Positions 8,875 to 16,962 of a stretch of 64,000 bases of DNA are shown in pieces (within the stretch, counting starts at the first letter, position 1; every line of letters begins with the position of its first letter). Location: NCBI RefSeq assembly GCF_024970185.1, contig NZ_CP103965.1:6610932-6674931 (forward strand), read 5' to 3'. The notes beneath the pieces were generated by a model. That model was not told the origin of the DNA, did not search any database, and saw only the letters and a list, made by a program, of their open reading frames with translations. Source of the DNA: Pseudomonas sp. N3-W (GTDB lineage: Bacteria > Pseudomonadota > Gammaproteobacteria > Pseudomonadales > Pseudomonadaceae). The translations under genes and the position numbers were made by a program.

Positions 8875-8889
8875 GAACGATAACGCGGT

Positions 8890-9363
8890 CTACAGCGGTA
8901 AATGCCCCAACGGCAACACCCCTGGGGTCTTCACTGTATGAATCGCAAAGTTGCTGCGGATATCACTCACCCCCGGCAGCTTCAGCAATTGTCCGGTGAG
9001 AAAGTGGTCATAGGCGCGCAAGTCCGGCACCACCACTTGCAGCAGGAAATCCGACTCCCCTGACACCAGAAACGCCGAAATCACCTCGGGCAACGCCGTC
9101 ACCGCCAGACGAAACGCCTCGGCCCGTTCATCGTTGTGGCGCTCGACCTTGACCCCGACAAACACCGTCAGCCCCAGTCCCACTTCGTCTCGGTCCAGGT
9201 TGGCCTGATAACCGCGAATCACCCCCGCCTCCTCCAGCATCCGCACCCGGCGCAGACACGGTGATGCGGACAAGCCGATTTCGTCCGCGAGCTGCACATT
9301 ACTCAGGCGACCATCCCGTTGCAGGGCGGCGAGAATCTTGCGGTCGTAGGCGTCGAGTTTCAT
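8890..9363 (-). CDS. Lrp/AsnC-family transcriptional regulator
   Basis: 157-residue regulator. The N-terminal winged helix-turn-helix starts LDAYDRKILAALQRDGRLSNVQLADEIGLSASPCLRR; the C-terminal RAM (amino-acid-sensing) domain follows with GVKVERH and GESDFLLQVVV. It diverges from a LysE-type exporter, so it most likely controls amino-acid efflux in answer to a cytoplasmic amino acid. The 144-bp gap between them carries repeated half-sites. The ligand cannot be read from sequence. Confidence 0.9.
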   Translation of the reverse strand: MKLDAYDRKILAALQRDGRLSNVQLADEIGLSASPCLRRVRMLEEAGVIRGYQANLDRDEVGLGLTVFVGVKVERHNDERAEAFRLAVTALPEVISAFLVSGESDFLLQVVVPDLRAYDHFLTGQLLKLPGVSDIRSNFAIHTVKTPGVLPLGHLPL

Positions 9364-9410
9364 GGTTTGGCAGATTCCGATGGCGGTAACGGGAAAACGT
9401 AGCAGCTTAT

Positions 9411-9444
9411 GCCAACTTGCGCGATGTCATACGCCAACTACGCA
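9411..9444. promoter_or_regulatory. Possible Lrp-type tandem operator
   Basis: GCCAACTTGCGC (9411-9422) recurs as GCCAACTACGCA (9433-9444), 22 bp apart (about two helical turns), in the divergent gap between the Lrp-type gene and the LysE-type gene. TTGCG and CGCAA within it also form an inverted pair. Lrp-type octamers often use spaced repeats; this is a suggestion only. Confidence 0.3.
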
Positions 9445-9507
9445 AGCACCTGCCCTCCCCTTCAGACCTAGACTGCCACAACCAAATCGACAACGAACGG
9501 GTGCAAC

Positions 9508-10137
9508 ATGGCTGGACTCTGGCTGTTTTTCATGGCGCTGGCGGTGGTTTATCTGCTGCCGGGCCCGGACATGATCCTGCTGCTGCAAACGGGCGCCAGA
9601 CAAGGCAAAGGCGCGGCGCTGGCCACAGCGGTGGGGCTGGGCGTTGCCCGGGGCTGCCACGTAGCCCTCGCCGCATTGGGGTTGGCGGCATTGTTCAAGG
9701 CAGCACCCTGGACTTTCGATGTGGTGCGACTGGCGGGTGCCGCTTACCTGCTGTGGATTGGCGTGCAGTGCCTGCGCACCACGATGCTGCCAAACCTCAA
9801 CGGCAGCGATGCAACCCTGGCCAAACCACGCTGGCGAGCGTCGGCTCGACGGGGTTTGCTGACCAACCTGCTCAACCCCAAGGCGCTGCTGTTCTGCTCG
9901 GTGCTGTTGCCGCAATTCATTGACCCGCAGGCCGGGCCGGTACTCACACAGTTTGCGACGCTGGGCGTTTTGCTAGTGGTGGTCGGTCTGCTGTTCGACA
10001 GCGCCTACGCACTGGTCGGCGCCGCACTGGGCCGTTGGTTGCAACGCAGTCCCTCGGCCCAGCGGGTACAGCAATGGCTGTTCGGCAGCCTGTTGATCGG
10101 CTTCGCGTTGCGGCTGACGTTTGTGCAGCAGGCATGA
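9508..10137 (+). CDS. LysE/RhtB-family amino-acid exporter
   Basis: 209-residue inner-membrane protein with about six hydrophobic helices. The N-terminus MALAVVYLLPGPDMILLLQTGARQG and the following Gly-rich helix GLGVARGCHVALAALGLAA are the signature of the RhtB/LysE family, which exports amino acids such as homoserine, threonine, lysine or leucine. Divergent from an Lrp-type regulator that probably controls it. Substrate unknown. Confidence 0.88.
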   Translation: MAGLWLFFMALAVVYLLPGPDMILLLQTGARQGKGAALATAVGLGVARGCHVALAALGLAALFKAAPWTFDVVRLAGAAYLLWIGVQCLRTTMLPNLNGSDATLAKPRWRASARRGLLTNLLNPKALLFCSVLLPQFIDPQAGPVLTQFATLGVLLVVVGLLFDSAYALVGAALGRWLQRSPSAQRVQQWLFGSLLIGFALRLTFVQQA

Positions 10138-10161
10138 GTTATATCAGGCAAAAGAAGAACC

Positions 10162-10189
10162 TGTGGGAGCGAGCTTGCTCGCTCCCACA
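10162..10189. repeat. REP hairpin
   Basis: TGTGGGAGCGAGC (10162-10174) and its reverse complement (10177-10189) with a 2-nt loop. Compact REP unit between the convergent LysE-type gene and the following minus-strand gene; may act as a terminator. Confidence 0.85.
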
Positions 10190-10203
10190 TGGATTTCAGG
10201 TAC

Positions 10204-12333
10204 TCAGGTCTTGCGGCGGCGCCGGTTGATCAGCAGCAAGGCTGCGGCCACTACAACCACCACACCGCCAATCTGCAATGCGCGTTTGTAGGGGCGTAAT
10301 GCCGACCGCACGCTGTCCACCGCCTGGGTCACGTAGCGCTTGTCGGCGTTGGGGAAGTCCGGATCCTGGCATTGATGCCCGAAGTCACCGGCCCAGACCA
10401 CATACGGACCCTGTTCGACATAACGACGATAGAACCCGCTCTGTTCTTCCAGGCTGGTGCCCCAGGTGGAAGCCTTGCACAGCACGGCAGCAAACGCCTG
10501 ACTGCTGCGGGGCAAATGATCCGCAGCCTTGCTCGCCAGACTCGTGGCGATGTAACGGTAATGGAAACGCTCATCCGGCTGCGCCACGGTGGCCTGCTGA
10601 CGCTGCACTTCGCCCTCCGCCATAAAGGGTCCGACCTTCAACTCCGGCGTTTCCAGGCTGTAGTTACCGCCAAACGTCGCGTAATCCGGGGACATCTCGT
10701 AGCCCAACAACTCCATCCCGTCATGGCGGGCCAACGCGGCGGCCTGGTAATAGGCAAACGCCCGGTTGGTCGGCCACCAGTTGGATTCGGCGTCGTGGCG
10801 CATCTGCCCATAAAACCGGGCCTTGTTTTGCAGATCTTCATTATCGAAATACGCCGGCGCCTCGTCATAACGCCCTTCGCGCAGCAAACGCCGACCGAGC
10901 AGGTCACGCAGGCTCGCGGCGACCGGCAGTGGGACGTAATTGTCGCGCTGCTGCTGAGTCAGCGGCGGCGGTGCCGGCACTTGTGTATCGACGTAGTGCT
11001 TGAGTTCATCGAGTGTCAGTACCCGTTCAGCAACGGTCGCGGCGTCCAGCCAGTAGACGCCTTTGCTGCGATACAGCTGATCGAAGGCTTGCAGGTAATC
11101 GCCGCGTTGCAGGGCCAGGATCGCGCTCTCGCCCTCGACCCGGCACTTGGGCTGCAAGGTTTCGAAGTCCCAGTCCTGAGTCCGGCGTTCACCCCATGAT
11201 TCGTTCTGCGGGAACGCCTGCGCCGCTTTCGCATACGCGGCCGCGGCGGCTGTTTTATCGCCCTCGCGCAGTGCCAGTTTGGCCCGCAGCCACCAGGCCA
11301 GGCCGCCGTCGCCGGCATGTTCGAGGAATGTCTTGGCGCTGGCGTAATCGCCCTGTTGATAATTCACCGCGGCCAGTCGATCAGCGTTTTCCAGAGTGCC
11401 CTGGGTGCTGCTTTGCAGCGCTTTGAGCAGTTTCTGTTCGTTGGGCGGTTGTTCAGTGAATAACCAACCCTGACGACTGATCAACGAGGCCGTGACCAGT
11501 TGCTGTACCGCGTGGCCCTTGAGCAATATGGCCAGTTGATCTTCCGGCAGCGCCGCCAATTCACCCATCAATTGCTTGAGCGAGGAATAACCCACCGCCG
11601 AGCCATGCAGATTCTGCGTGGCATACAGTTCAATGGCGCGGTTCCAGTCACCCGCCGTGCGAACCACGCGCGCCTCTTCACCGAGGCTGGCGATGCCCAG
11701 TTCGAGCGGGTCGCTGAAGCCGTCGATGGCCAGTTGGCGCGTCTGCTCAAAGGCTTTTTGCGCCTGGGCCAGCTGATCAGGCCCGGCACCGGCTTCGGCG
11801 CTCATGGCAAACAGCGCCCGGCCCAGGGAATAAGCCGCCCAGGTACTGCGCGACGCTCGTTGCTGCGCCGGTAACGCCAGCACCTTGCGGAAATATTCGA
11901 CGGCCAGGCCGTGATCCTCGGCAGCGAATGCCGCCGCACCGGCCAGATACAAGCTGAGTTCGGCAGGCAGGCTCGCGCCCTGCTCTTCTACCTGATGGGC
12001 ATCGGTCAGGGTTCGCAATTGCTTCACCAACGCCTGCTGCTCAGCCGTTAAACCAGCTTGCTCGACCAGATCTCGCTGGGCGCTGTAGTCCGGCGCATCG
12101 TCGTAGCCTCCACCCGGGACGTTAGTGGCCGCCGTGGCGTTCTTGAGTCCGGCAATGGCATGCCCGAGGCGATTGATCTCGAAGTTGAAATTACCCTCCG
12201 GCAACTCCGCCAGTGATTGACCCCGGTTGTCCAGCAGGCGCATGGGGAAGTCCGGCCCGCAGGCCATTGCCGAACCCAGCGGCAGGCTGAGGCTCAGGCA
12301 GAGCAGGTGGCGGGGCCAGTTACGGGTCAACAT
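10204..12333 (-). CDS. Large periplasmic/membrane-anchored protein, unknown function (TPR-like)
   Basis: 709 residues from ATG 12333, chosen because AAGGAGC precedes it and a signal peptide follows (LLCLSLSLPLGSAMA/C). The open frame extends 49 codons upstream but that part overlaps the previous gene and looks non-secretory. The body is helix-rich with Ala/Leu repeats resembling tetratricopeptide solenoids (for example LALREGDKTAAAAAYAKAAQ). The C-terminus has one membrane helix (VVVVAAALLLI) followed by RRRRK, so the protein is probably anchored in the inner membrane and faces the periplasm. Its start overlaps the end of the DUF3142 lipoprotein gene by 14 nt; the two form an operon and likely work together. 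I recognise no enzyme motif. Confidence 0.75.
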   Translation of the reverse strand: MLTRNWPRHLLCLSLSLPLGSAMACGPDFPMRLLDNRGQSLAELPEGNFNFEINRLGHAIAGLKNATAATNVPGGGYDDAPDYSAQRDLVEQAGLTAEQQALVKQLRTLTDAHQVEEQGASLPAELSLYLAGAAAFAAEDHGLAVEYFRKVLALPAQQRASRSTWAAYSLGRALFAMSAEAGAGPDQLAQAQKAFEQTRQLAIDGFSDPLELGIASLGEEARVVRTAGDWNRAIELYATQNLHGSAVGYSSLKQLMGELAALPEDQLAILLKGHAVQQLVTASLISRQGWLFTEQPPNEQKLLKALQSSTQGTLENADRLAAVNYQQGDYASAKTFLEHAGDGGLAWWLRAKLALREGDKTAAAAAYAKAAQAFPQNESWGERRTQDWDFETLQPKCRVEGESAILALQRGDYLQAFDQLYRSKGVYWLDAATVAERVLTLDELKHYVDTQVPAPPPLTQQQRDNYVPLPVAASLRDLLGRRLLREGRYDEAPAYFDNEDLQNKARFYGQMRHDAESNWWPTNRAFAYYQAAALARHDGMELLGYEMSPDYATFGGNYSLETPELKVGPFMAEGEVQRQQATVAQPDERFHYRYIATSLASKAADHLPRSSQAFAAVLCKASTWGTSLEEQSGFYRRYVEQGPYVVWAGDFGHQCQDPDFPNADKRYVTQAVDSVRSALRPYKRALQIGGVVVVVAAALLLINRRRRKT

Positions 12334-13513
12334 GCGAAGCTCCTTGGTCAATTTTTGCACAGCGTGCCCAACCGATGGCCCGCTGCCCGCCAGCCGCCAT
12401 GCGGCCTTCTCGCAGTCGAGTGAAGGTAAGCAGATCCGGGCTTTGTTGCAACGCGTAACCGGCCAGCGCATCGGCGCCATCGCAGCCTTGCACTGGCAGA
12501 GTCAGGCGCTCGGGCCAAGCGCTGTCGAGGTTGCCCTGATTGCTGAGGCTGATGTCATAGAGGCCATTATCTTCGGAGAGTTGCAGGCTCAAGCGACTAT
12601 TTAGTGCGTCGCCACGAGCGACAGCGCGCAATGTCGTCAGGCTCCAGGCACGCCGGTCGTTTGGCAGGGGCAGGCGGAACCAGATCAATCCCGCGAGATG
12701 GGCCGGTGGATGCTGGCGCAATTCGCCAGCAAGGGCGCTTAATTGCTGTGGATCAGCGAGCAATTCCCGGCGTTCACCGCCCTGCTCGATCGGCACTTCG
12801 CTTTCCACCCGCGGTGCACCCTCGGTGCTCGACAACAGCGCCACACCATAGGCAGGCAAAGCCAGATAAAACGGCTTGTCCGTAACGCGACTCCAGGCCC
12901 TGGCCCATTTTTTTGCCTGATCGGGGTCGAACAAGCCAAGACGCGGATCGCTCACCGCATGCACCTGCAACACGCTGCTGTCGACGGTAGCCAGCAACGC
13001 CGGCAATTCGGGGCTGTCGAGCCAGGCCGGCAATGCAGTGATGCTCAGCGGCAAGGACGCCGGCAGCGCGGCGCGCAGGTGACCGAGAAACTCCCGATAG
13101 GCCGGCAATCTGGCGTTGCCCGCATCATGGTCGATTTCCACGCCAGCCAGGGTCAGCCCCTGCCTTTGCCAATCGCCCAGCACTTGCTGGACCTGCGCAA
13201 TGACCGCGTCCTGATCCAGGGTCTTGAGCTGACCATCGAGGCGAATCACCGCAATCAGTGGCCGACCATCGCGCTTGAGCAACACCGGGTCGATCAACGC
13301 ACGGCGCCAGCCATCCTGTGGAAAAGCCTGGAGCGCCAGCACGCGCAAGGTCGAGAAATCCGCACGGCTGTCATGCAATGCGGCCTCGTGGGCCGGGGTC
13401 CACTGGCGTTGCCAGATATAGAGTTGTTGATCGAGGGGCGGCGTGGGACGTTGTTCACAGCCGTTGAGCAATAGAGCGGCGAACAACAGTGACAGCCGAA
13501 TGAAAAACACCAT
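12320..13513 (-). CDS. DUF3142-type lipoprotein
   Basis: 397 residues from ATG 13513 (AAGGA 5 nt upstream; the open frame begins 14 codons earlier without a site). The signal peptide ends in lipobox LLNGC, so this is a predicted lipoprotein. The mature start has YIWQRQWT, followed by a TIM-barrel-like layout with GVEIDHDAGNARLPAYREFL and FYLALPAYGVAL, as in DUF3142 proteins. The fold resembles glycoside hydrolase-like barrels, but no catalytic pair is assigned. Co-transcribed with the downstream 709-residue periplasmic protein. Confidence 0.75.
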   Translation of the reverse strand: MVFFIRLSLLFAALLLNGCEQRPTPPLDQQLYIWQRQWTPAHEAALHDSRADFSTLRVLALQAFPQDGWRRALIDPVLLKRDGRPLIAVIRLDGQLKTLDQDAVIAQVQQVLGDWQRQGLTLAGVEIDHDAGNARLPAYREFLGHLRAALPASLPLSITALPAWLDSPELPALLATVDSSVLQVHAVSDPRLGLFDPDQAKKWARAWSRVTDKPFYLALPAYGVALLSSTEGAPRVESEVPIEQGGERRELLADPQQLSALAGELRQHPPAHLAGLIWFRLPLPNDRRAWSLTTLRAVARGDALNSRLSLQLSEDNGLYDISLSNQGNLDSAWPERLTLPVQGCDGADALAGYALQQSPDLLTFTRLREGRMAAGGQRAIGWARCAKIDQGASHVDP

Positions 13514-13560
13514 GAAATCCTTGAGCCGTGATAACGCAAACCCTAGCGTACACAAAACCC

Positions 13561-13650
13561 TGTGGGAGCGAGCCTGCTCGCGAGGGCGGTGTGTCAGCCG
13601 GCATCAATGTTGGATGGAAAACCGGCTTCGCGAGCAGGCTCGCTCCCACA
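13561..13650. repeat. Paired inverted REP element
   Basis: 23-bp arms TGTGGGAGCGAGCCTGCTCG CGA (13561-13583) and exact reverse complement (13628-13650) around a 44-nt spacer. Located between the methyltransferase stop and the DUF3142 gene start. Confidence 0.9.
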
Positions 13651-13673
13651 GTGATGGTGGTGTCAGCCAGGGA

Positions 13674-14513
13674 TTATTCGGCCAGCGGTTTGCGCGCAAT
13701 GATCACCTGACTCTTGGCCACCACCGCATCCAGTGCGCTTTTGATCTGCGCGCCGCGTGGCGAATCCAGGACCTTCTGCCAGGTTTCAGCCCAGCTATTG
13801 AGCATCGGATGATCGGCGTTGCCGAGATCGACCCCGGACTCCCAGAACAGCAGCATCCACATCGACCAGTAGAACCCGTACTGACTATGACTGAGCACTT
13901 CCAGGCCGGCGTCGCTGACCATCGCCTTGAACTGCTCTTCGGTGATGATGCGAATGTGGTTGGGCTTCTCGAAGTACTCTGGCGCGGCGATGCCCTTTTG
14001 CAGATTTTCCGAGCTGGGGTGCGGCACGCTGAGCAAATACAACGCGCCAGGCTTGCCGACGCGCGCCAGCTCGGCGAGAAATTGCGCCGGATCGTCGACA
14101 TGCTCAATCACCTCGGTGGACACCACCCGTGTGGCGGTGCCATCAGCGATCGGCAATGGATTGCAGTCGGTGACATGGCATTCGATGTCCCGAGCCGGCG
14201 TATCGCCCAGGCGCTGGCGGGTCGATTCGACCTTGGCCGCGTCGATGTCGGCAATGACGATCTTCGCCCCGCGCATACCGCAGAAATGCACGTTGCCTCC
14301 GTCGCCACATCCCACGTCCAGCACCGTGTCTTCAGGGCTGATCAGAAACCCCGGAAACAGCTCGTTGGTTTGCTGGTTGAACCAGCCGCTGAGCGTCGCG
14401 TCGAACAAGCCGAGCTGGAACGGATCAACCTTGTCGACCACAGCAACCTCTGGTGTCACCGGCTGTGCGGGCGCGGGCGTGCCCGCCGTGAGTTTCTTCA
14501 AAAGGCTCAGCAT
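13674..14513 (-). CDS. SAM-dependent methyltransferase (A-band polysaccharide modification module)
   Basis: 279-residue class I methyltransferase with SAM motif VLDVGCGDGGNVHF (near residues 64-77), acidic strand IVIADIDAAK and post-motif VVSTEVIEHVDDP. The C-terminal part holds aromatic residues YGFYWSMWMLLFW, perhaps for acceptor or membrane contact. Last of four minus-strand genes divergent from rmd and overlapping the acyltransferase by 7 nt. In P. aeruginosa the equivalent position (PA5455-PA5459) holds glycosyltransferase, methyltransferase and acyltransferase genes needed for normal common polysaccharide antigen; terminal O-methylation of the rhamnan is the probable role, by inference. 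Confidence 0.8.
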   Translation of the reverse strand: MLSLLKKLTAGTPAPAQPVTPEVAVVDKVDPFQLGLFDATLSGWFNQQTNELFPGFLISPEDTVLDVGCGDGGNVHFCGMRGAKIVIADIDAAKVESTRQRLGDTPARDIECHVTDCNPLPIADGTATRVVSTEVIEHVDDPAQFLAELARVGKPGALYLLSVPHPSSENLQKGIAAPEYFEKPNHIRIITEEQFKAMVSDAGLEVLSHSQYGFYWSMWMLLFWESGVDLGNADHPMLNSWAETWQKVLDSPRGAQIKSALDAVVAKSQVIIARKPLAE

Positions 14514-15661
14514 GAGGTGGCTCCAGAGGATGAGACGGCGGCGCGAGACGTGCCCAGGCGTTTGACCAGGGCGGCGCCACGGTTGCGCATGGGCATTTCG
14601 ACAAAGCGGTAGTTAAGCTCGCTCAACAGCACAATCAACGCGCCCGCCAGCAGCAGGGTCAGGATCGGGTGACCAGCCGGGTTGGGCAGTTGGGCGGCCT
14701 GCAAGCGAAAGGTAAACTCGCGCACCAGCAGATAGGCCGGGATGTGAATCAGATAAATACCGTAGGAGCGGCTGCCGACCCAGCTCATCAGGCTTTTCAG
14801 CCGCCCTGCCGGCAGCAGGTAATCACGGTTGTAAGACGCCAGCCAGACCAGCACCGCACTGAGTACGGCAATCGCGCCAATACGGTAGTTGGTGAAGGTG
14901 AAACGATCAGTGGCCATCACACTTAGCGCCAGTGCCAACACCAGCAGAACCGAAATGCCCGCCCAGGGCCGGCGTAAAAAGGTCGGCTCCCAGCGCACGT
15001 AGGATGGCTGCGCACTCCACATCGCCAGCAAGATACCCAGGGCCAGCGCGTCGGTGCGCACCACCATCAGGATCGGCGTGCGCAACGTGAATAGCTGCAC
15101 TGCCACCAACGCCACCAACGCCCAGACCAGATGCTTGCGGCAAACCAGTATCAGCAGCGGAAACAGCAGGTAGAACTGCTCCTCCAGCGACAGGCTCCAG
15201 TAGACGAAACTGGTCCCGTATTCGTAGTTGTAGAAACTGTCGGCAAAGCGAAAATTGGCATATTGCGCCACGCCTGCCAGGGTCGCCTGCCAGTTGGCGT
15301 GCAACGTGCCGAACGCCCCCGAGCGGTTGATAAACACGCAGGCGAGCAGCATCAGCGCCAGCCATAACCACGCCGACGGCAGCAAACGAAAGACCCGCCT
15401 CAGCCAGAAGTTGCGGGTCTGCTGCCAGTATTGCTGACGGGTGCTGCACCCTTGCAACGCCGGTATCAGACTGCGGGCAATGACAAACCCGGAGATGGCG
15501 AAAAACAGATCGACCCCCCACCAGGGTTGTCCCCAGCCGTGGATTTTTTCCAGCAACGGTACGGTATCGGTGAACAGGCTGCCTTGCAGGTGATGGAACA
15601 GCACGCCCAGCACCGCAATGCCGCGCAGCAGCTCGATGTCCATGATTCGTTTAGTGCTCAT
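14507..15661 (-). CDS. Acyltransferase 3 (OafA/YrhL-type) membrane O-acyltransferase
   Basis: 384-residue polytopic protein starting MSTKRIMDIELLRGIAVLGVLFHH; the ELLRG...HH signature and WWGVDLFFAISGFVIARSL are diagnostic of acyltransferase family 3, which transfers acetyl or other acyl groups from cytoplasmic acyl-CoA to sugars at the membrane. About ten hydrophobic helices. Its ATG overlaps the upstream glycosyltransferase stop (ATGA) and its end overlaps the methyltransferase by 7 nt. Context points to O-acetylation of the A-band polysaccharide or core. Confidence 0.88.
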   Translation of the reverse strand: MSTKRIMDIELLRGIAVLGVLFHHLQGSLFTDTVPLLEKIHGWGQPWWGVDLFFAISGFVIARSLIPALQGCSTRQQYWQQTRNFWLRRVFRLLPSAWLWLALMLLACVFINRSGAFGTLHANWQATLAGVAQYANFRFADSFYNYEYGTSFVYWSLSLEEQFYLLFPLLILVCRKHLVWALVALVAVQLFTLRTPILMVVRTDALALGILLAMWSAQPSYVRWEPTFLRRPWAGISVLLVLALALSVMATDRFTFTNYRIGAIAVLSAVLVWLASYNRDYLLPAGRLKSLMSWVGSRSYGIYLIHIPAYLLVREFTFRLQAAQLPNPAGHPILTLLLAGALIVLLSELNYRFVEMPMRNRGAALVKRLGTSRAAVSSSGATSC

Positions 15662-16962
15662 ACCTGGGGAGATTCCAAGGCTGGCTCGACGCTGGTTTCG
15701 AACAGCTGGGCGAAAAATACCTTCAAGCGCTGTTCGGTTGTGGCCTGACTGCAGAACCTTTCAAGACTCGCCACCGCGTGGGCGGACATCTGCGCATAGC
15801 GCTGAGGATCATCTTTCGCCACCTCGTAGCTGGAGCGATAGGCCGCGCATAGCGACGTCCAGTTGGTGACGTAACGCAAGGTGCGGAAGGCCTTGCGTGG
15901 GTCGTGGGGCCAGGCGGTCAGTTCGTCTGTGGTGTCGATAATGAACGCGTTGTCGTCGTCCAGATAATCGATCATCGCCGTGGTGCGCGGCGCCACCGCC
16001 GGTTTGCCGCAGGACATGAACTCCATCAGCGGCAGGCATTGGCCTTCACCGTAGGCGGTGTTCACCACGTAACGGGTGGCTTGCACCAGACGCTCGTAAT
16101 CCGCATCCGCCAAATAGCCGTAAATCAGTACGATGCGGCAGCGGTAGGACTGGTTTTTGTACAGGTGATGAAGAATATCGGTCAGGGCTTCTTCGGCATC
16201 GTGGTGCGTCAGCTTGAACACCAGCGTGGCGTCTTCGACGTCGCGAAACGTCACGCAGAACGCGCTGAGCATGTCTTCCCAGTTCTTGCGCCCGTCGCTG
16301 GGGTTGAACACCGAAGTGTAGATCACGCCGTCGAGCACCAACTCATGTTCGCTGGGCGGGGCTTCGAAATCGATGCCGCCCTCGGTGCGCAGATGCGCAG
16401 GGCCGAACGCCTGGAGGTCGAGCTGACGACTGTCCGCCAGCACGCCCTTGATCTTCAATTTCACCTGGTTGGCCAGCGGCTGGCGCTGCAACTGCGCGCC
16501 ACGGGCGGCGAAGCGGTCCCACACCGGTGCCGGCACTGCGACAATCGGGTAGTCCGAGCCCATGGCCTCGCGCACGGCGTTGACGGTGTAGCTGGAATGA
16601 GTGATCGCCGCACCCGATGCACGCAATACGGTCCGCCAGTCATTGCGTGGCTCGCCGGCAAATGGCTCGTTGGGGATGGTGCTGAATTCCCAGGCAAACA
16701 CCGGCAGGGTCGGGCAGGAAAAATGCACAGGGGTGTGATGGGGCGGCGAGAACGACAGGAACACACAGTCTTCGCCACGGGACAGGCAATCCTGGTACAG
16801 GGCATCCACTTCAGTCTGCGGATCACTGACTTCCATCACCCGCCCCAGCCGCTCCAGCACCGGCCGGTATTCCTTGAGCACGAAGTAATAGCTGTACTCC
16901 GAACGCCCGAGATTCTGCGCGATGTTGCGCTGGTTGGTTTGCGAATGAACGATGATCAGCAT
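15658..16962 (-). CDS. Glycosyltransferase family 1-like (second of a tandem pair)
   Basis: 434 residues. The N-terminal region NLGRSEYSYYFVLKEYRPVLERLGRV is nearly shared with the upstream gene; the C-terminal half has the GT-B nucleotide-sugar site: TSVFNPSDGRKNWEDMLSAF, then GEGQCLPLMEFMSCGKPAVAPRTTAMIDYL with the expected Glu. Cytoplasmic, presumably using GDP-D-rhamnose or another GDP/UDP sugar. Overlaps the previous gene by 7 nt and the next by 4 nt. The pair appears to be an old duplication with the second copy about 90 residues shorter. Acceptor specificity cannot be inferred. Confidence 0.83.
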   Translation of the reverse strand: MLIIVHSQTNQRNIAQNLGRSEYSYYFVLKEYRPVLERLGRVMEVSDPQTEVDALYQDCLSRGEDCVFLSFSPPHHTPVHFSCPTLPVFAWEFSTIPNEPFAGEPRNDWRTVLRASGAAITHSSYTVNAVREAMGSDYPIVAVPAPVWDRFAARGAQLQRQPLANQVKLKIKGVLADSRQLDLQAFGPAHLRTEGGIDFEAPPSEHELVLDGVIYTSVFNPSDGRKNWEDMLSAFCVTFRDVEDATLVFKLTHHDAEEALTDILHHLYKNQSYRCRIVLIYGYLADADYERLVQATRYVVNTAYGEGQCLPLMEFMSCGKPAVAPRTTAMIDYLDDDNAFIIDTTDELTAWPHDPRKAFRTLRYVTNWTSLCAAYRSSYEVAKDDPQRYAQMSAHAVASLERFCSQATTEQRLKVFFAQLFETSVEPALESPQV

